Assembly (NCBI GenBank): GCA_016180605.1
Contig: JACPAW010000023.1
Coordinates: forward strand, 1-8,105
Direction of reading: 5' to 3'
Source: Candidatus Omnitrophota bacterium
GTDB lineage: Bacteria; Omnitrophota; Gorgyraeia; Aquiviventales; Aquiviventaceae
DNA: 8,105 nucleotides
This document shows positions 4,642-8,105 of this stretch, in pieces (position 1 is the first letter of the stretch; each line of letters begins with the position of its first letter). Both the position numbers and the translations under genes were made by a program. The notes below the pieces were generated by a model. It had not been told where the DNA came from. It did no database searches and saw only the letters and a list, made by a program, of their open reading frames with translations.

Positions 4642-7600
4642 ATGCGAGTTAAGAAACTTGAGATTTTAGGTTTTAAATCATTTGCCCGCAAGACCACCGT
4701 CCATTTTGAACCGGGTGTCACTGCCATCGTTGGTCCCAACGGATCCGGGAAGAGCAATATTGTCGATAGTATCCGCTGGGTTATGGGCGAGCACAATCCC
4801 CGCGATGTGCGCGCTCCCCGCCTGGAAGATGTCATTTTCAACGGCACCGATCACACCGCTCCTCTTTCCATGGCAGAAGTCAGCCTGACGATTGACAATG
4901 CCAGAGGATTGCTGCCGATTTCCTTCACCGAAGTGACCATGACCCGCCGCGTGTACCGTTCCGGCGAGAGCGAATGTCTCATCAATCAGAGTCCTTGCCG
5001 CCTGAAAGACATCCAGGAGCTTTTTTTGGGAACGGGGCTCGGCGGCGGCACATACGCCATCATCGAGCAAGGGCACATCGACATGGTCCTTTCCTCCAAG
5101 CCCGAAGAAAGACGGGTTGTGTTTGAGGAAGCCAGCGGTGTTGCCAAGTACCTCTCGAAGAAGCATGAAGCGATGCGGCGATTGGATGAGACCGAAGGGC
5201 ACTTGACGCGCATTGCAGACATCATTCTCGAGGTACGCAAGCAGGTTTCTGCCTTAGAGCGGGCAGCCAATAAGGCGCGTCAATATCGCACGCAGTGGGA
5301 TCAGCTCAAACAGCTAGAGCTGCGGCTGGCATCCGATGAGCTGCGTTCAGGAGTCCTGCGCGCCTCGCAACTGGAAGAAAGCCTCAAGGGTCTTCGAGAA
5401 CAAAGCCAAGCACTGGAATTGCGCAAGCAAGGACACATGAGTCATCTCGAGGGCGCAAACGCCTCTGTTTCTGCCATCCAACAGCGGCTACAGGATCTGA
5501 AAACCAAAATCGTAGAGCGGATCGCCCAAATCGAGCAAAATGAAGGCCAGAAACGACTCAAAGCTCAATGGATCGAAGAGCTGAAGCAACAAGTCGCGCA
5601 ACGGGAAGTTGAAGCAGAGCAATTGCGTCAGCGCATTCATCAAATAGAGGAGCAAGCATTGCGCTTAAGCGGTGGGGAAGCCGAATTGCGCGAGCAACTC
5701 GGTTCCGCACAACAGCAATTGGCAAAGGCAACGCCGGAGTTGAGCGATTTGGAGACGCTTTTGCAAGGAAGCCTTACGGCAATCGCCGGCGTTAAGGCGC
5801 AGTTGTTTGCGGCGGCGACGGAAGCTTCTCATCAGCGCAACCAAATGATTCAACACACTTCCCAGCTGCAAGCGCTAAAAGCGCAGATCCATCGCATAAC
5901 CGAGCAGCACCAGCAGCGGATGGCTCGCAAGCAGGAAATCCAACAACGCTGTGCTGCTGCCCAACAGGAAGTGGAAGCTCTTAAGTCCAAGAATGAACAG
6001 CTCCAGCAGCGCCTGGAGGAATCCCAGAACTCGCTCGAAGCGGTCAATACGCGACGCCATGAGGGGATGGGGCGTTTGCATCAGCTTCGCGATCAGCTGG
6101 CAGTGGAGCGTGCCCAAACCGCACTTTTGGAAAATTTGTGGCGGCGGTATGAGGGTTTTCCGGAAACGGTTAAGTCGCTACTAGGAACTTCTATCGACGG
6201 AGTCATCGGGCCGCTTGCGGATTTGCTCCAGGCATTGTCGGGATACGAAGAAGTCGTAGAAGCTGCTCTGGGCCCATTGGCGGAGGCGATTGTCGTGCGC
6301 GACCGCCAAACCCTTCTGCGCTGCCAGCAAGTACTCAGCAGCCAACAGCTTCAGAGCTGCCGCTTTCTGGTCCTATCCGATTGCCCCACTGCTTCCTTGG
6401 CTCTGGAGCCCGTGGCCATGCAGGAAGGAATTAGCGGTGCGGTGAAGCAGTTTATAAAGTCCGAGCCGGTTTATCAGCCTCTGGTGGATTGGTTATTGAA
6501 CGATTCCTGGGTGATCGATGACATCCACCGACTTCTTAACTCCACAGAGGTTCCCGCAGGCCGCTTGGTCAGCCCTAGTGGTGATCGATGGGATCGGAGG
6601 TCTTGGAGATTCGGTGGTAAAAACTCCTCGCATCACTTGCGCTTTGGCCGTAGGCAGCGTTGGGAACAAGCGCAAGAGGGTCTTCAGGGGTTGGAGCGGG
6701 ATTTCGCAGCTGCAGAGGCAGAGTCTCAGCAGGCAGAGCAAGCATGGCAATCCTGCTTGACTCAGCTGGAGTCTGTGAAGGGGGAGTTGACTCAGAGTTC
6801 TGCCATGTTGCATAAGGCGCAAGCGCAATTGAGCCAATCGATGCGGGAGTTGCAGCATATTGAAGATGAGGAGCGCGGCTGGGAACTGGAAAATCAAGAA
6901 TGTATTACGGAACAAAACGCACTCCATTCCCAAATCGAAGTCATCCAGCGTGCTGTCGATGAAGCTAGTGCCAAGCATAGCCAAGCAGAACAGGCTCTTG
7001 CTCAAGCGCAGGCCAACCAGGAACAGGCACAAAGCCGCAAACAAGCGCTTGCGATCCAGGCCGCCCAAGCGCAAACGACGGTTGAGTCATTGACAGAGCG
7101 ATTGAATGCGCTGGTTTTGCGTCAGAAAGAGATTATGGCAGAGTCCGAAGGCCAGAACCGGCAGCTTGAGGAGAAAAAGCGGCAAAAAGAAGAGGCTCTA
7201 GGGCGCGTGGAAACACTCAATCGAGAGCTGGACGAGCACTCGATGGGTTGTGCGACGTTGGAAAGCGAGCACCTTCAGCTTGAAGAAGAGTCGCAAGCCG
7301 TCCATCAATCGCTGCGTGAAGAAGAAACCAAGCGCGATCAATTGCTGCCTCAGCTATTGAAAATCGAGACAGAGATGGCCTCTTTGATTGGACAGATCCA
7401 GGAGCAAAGCCAACAGCTATCGGAGCGGGAATTCAGGCGGTCCCGGTTGGTTGAGCGTCTCAATGAGTTATACCAGATTGATGAGGCTACCCTTCAAGCC
7501 GAGCTTCAGGCTGATTCGCCTCTGTTGACCAATGAACAGCGCTCCTCAATGGGGGAGCAAGTGCAGCTTCTGCGCAAGAAACTAGAAGGGATCGGTCCGG

Positions 7601-8105
7601 TCAGCCTAGGTTCTGTTGAAGAATATGATGCGCTTAAGCGCCGGCTTGAGTTTTTGCAAACCCAAGAGCAGGACCTTCTTGCCGCGCGGGATGATTTGAA
7701 AACATCCATTTCGCAAATCAACCGCACGGCGCGTGCGCAATTCCGGGAAACTTTTGAGCTAATCCGGCAAGCATTTCAACACTACTACGGGCGGCTTTTC
7801 AGTGGCGGTGAAGCGGATTTGATTCTGTTGGATCAAGAAGACGTTTTAGAGTCTGGAATCGACATTATCGCTCGGCCTCCAGGCAAGCGCCTGCAGAGTA
7901 TCAGCCTGCTTTCCGGTGGGGAGCGGGCGTTGACCGCAGTGGCCCTTTTGTTTGCTCTTTTTAAGGTACGGCCTTCGCCGTTTTGCATCCTGGATGAAAT
8001 CGATGCGTCTCTGGATGAGGCCAATGTGGACCGCTTCACCAGGGTTCTGGCGGAGTTTCTATCCCTCTCGCAGTTTATCCTCATTACCCATAACAAAAAG
8101 ACGAT
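4642..8105 (+). CDS. smc: Chromosome segregation/condensation ATPase SMC (3' end cut by window)
   Basis: I read this frame codon by codon and it is open for 1,154 residues to the window edge with no stop or shift. The ABC-type head halves are split by long coiled coils. Walker A is GPNGSGKSN (31-39), the Q-loop is YAIIEQGHIDMVL (Q143), and the N-terminal arm runs from about 165 to 495. The hinge is about 500-665 (GVIGPLADLL, then YEEVVEAALGPLAEAIVV), and the return arm is about 670-1000. The C-terminal head has signature LLSGGERALTAVALLFALF (1089-1107), Walker B FCILDEIDASLDEANV (1114-1129) and H-loop ITHNKKT (His1150). Typical SMCs are about 1,180-1,190 residues, so only the last 30-40 are missing. 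It works as a dimer with ScpA/ScpB in compacting and separating the nucleoid. A TGA directly precedes ATG 4642, fixing the start; the ribosome-binding site is weak. The arms are notably rich in glutamine and alanine. Confidence 0.97.
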   Translation, partial: MRVKKLEILGFKSFARKTTVHFEPGVTAIVGPNGSGKSNIVDSIRWVMGEHNPRDVRAPRLEDVIFNGTDHTAPLSMAEVSLTIDNARGLLPISFTEVTMTRRVYRSGESECLINQSPCRLKDIQELFLGTGLGGGTYAIIEQGHIDMVLSSKPEERRVVFEEASGVAKYLSKKHEAMRRLDETEGHLTRIADIILEVRKQVSALERAANKARQYRTQWDQLKQLELRLASDELRSGVLRASQLEESLKGLREQSQALELRKQGHMSHLEGANASVSAIQQRLQDLKTKIVERIAQIEQNEGQKRLKAQWIEELKQQVAQREVEAEQLRQRIHQIEEQALRLSGGEAELREQLGSAQQQLAKATPELSDLETLLQGSLTAIAGVKAQLFAAATEASHQRNQMIQHTSQLQALKAQIHRITEQHQQRMARKQEIQQRCAAAQQEVEALKSKNEQLQQRLEESQNSLEAVNTRRHEGMGRLHQLRDQLAVERAQTALLENLWRRYEGFPETVKSLLGTSIDGVIGPLADLLQALSGYEEVVEAALGPLAEAIVVRDRQTLLRCQQVLSSQQLQSCRFLVLSDCPTASLALEPVAMQEGISGAVKQFIKSEPVYQPLVDWLLNDSWVIDDIHRLLNSTEVPAGRLVSPSGDRWDRRSWRFGGKNSSHHLRFGRRQRWEQAQEGLQGLERDFAAAEAESQQAEQAWQSCLTQLESVKGELTQSSAMLHKAQAQLSQSMRELQHIEDEERGWELENQECITEQNALHSQIEVIQRAVDEASAKHSQAEQALAQAQANQEQAQSRKQALAIQAAQAQTTVESLTERLNALVLRQKEIMAESEGQNRQLEEKKRQKEEALGRVETLNRELDEHSMGCATLESEHLQLEEESQAVHQSLREEETKRDQLLPQLLKIETEMASLIGQIQEQSQQLSEREFRRSRLVERLNELYQIDEATLQAELQADSPLLTNEQRSSMGEQVQLLRKKLEGIGPVSLGSVEEYDALKRRLEFLQTQEQDLLAARDDLKTSISQINRTARAQFRETFELIRQAFQHYYGRLFSGGEADLILLDQEDVLESGIDIIARPPGKRLQSISLLSGGERALTAVALLFALFKVRPSPFCILDEIDASLDEANVDRFTRVLAEFLSLSQFILITHNKKT

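Noticed and set aside
4678..5202. Reverse-strand open frame of 174 codons opposite the SMC N-terminal head
   Set aside because: It lies fully antisense to the Walker A and Q-loop region of smc; the forward reading explains the sequence completely.
6440..6760. Possible compensated frameshift in smc near the hinge, since another forward frame is open over 6518-6760
   Set aside because: The smc frame itself has no stop and keeps hinge-like landmarks (LVSPSGD, GG, GRRQRW leading into coiled coil). The alternative frame gives no recognisable protein.
6493..7074. Reverse-strand open frame of 193 codons rich in leucine and cysteine
   Set aside because: The leucine-rich composition is what results from reading the antisense of Gln/Glu/Lys-rich coiled coil. 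It is a shadow of smc.

Overview
The window looks like a stretch of chromosome from a diderm (Gram-negative-type) bacterium. The evidence is an outer-membrane secretin with a signal peptide, an ExeA/GspA-type assembly ATPase and a chromosomal SMC protein. All genes lie on the + strand and are tightly packed. I cannot name the phylum from the sequence alone. Sampled lines of the main genes run at about 52-60% G+C by hand count. The first small gene is clearly AT-richer (about 42%), and the extreme left end is very GC-rich (43 of the first 60 bases).

Left end (1-182): a long imperfect hairpin (about 6-85) of unknown role is followed by a good sigma70-like promoter (TTGACA, 16 bp, TACAGT with an upstream TG). 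Next comes a perfect 13-bp-arm inverted repeat (156-183). It covers the predicted transcription start, the ribosome-binding site and the first base of the start codon of an 86-residue MerR-type DNA-binding protein.

Secretion/pilus operon (183-3751): MerR-type HTH protein, then an ExeA/MshM-like AAA+ ATPase, a single-pass inner-membrane protein with a GspB/GspC/PilP-like periplasmic domain, and a secretin. The genes overlap at every junction (ATGA, 32 bp, ATGA), so they are probably co-transcribed and translationally coupled. The proposed working model is that the ATPase and the bitopic protein help position or assemble the secretin across the cell wall, and that the small HTH protein controls the set through the palindrome. 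The most unusual element is the secretin's C-terminus: an approximately 85-residue TonB/TolA-like C-terminal domain sits where an S-domain or a short tail would normally be.

Housekeeping pair (3824-8105): an enoyl-ACP-reductase-like SDR (FabL/FabI type, Y-x6-K active site) with a strong ribosome-binding site is followed after 20 bp by smc, encoding the chromosome condensation/segregation ATPase. The smc reading frame is open and uninterrupted from its start at 4642 to the window edge. It is cut off just after the H-loop, so only an estimated 30-40 C-terminal residues are missing. No RNA genes, insertion sequences, CRISPR arrays or origins were seen.
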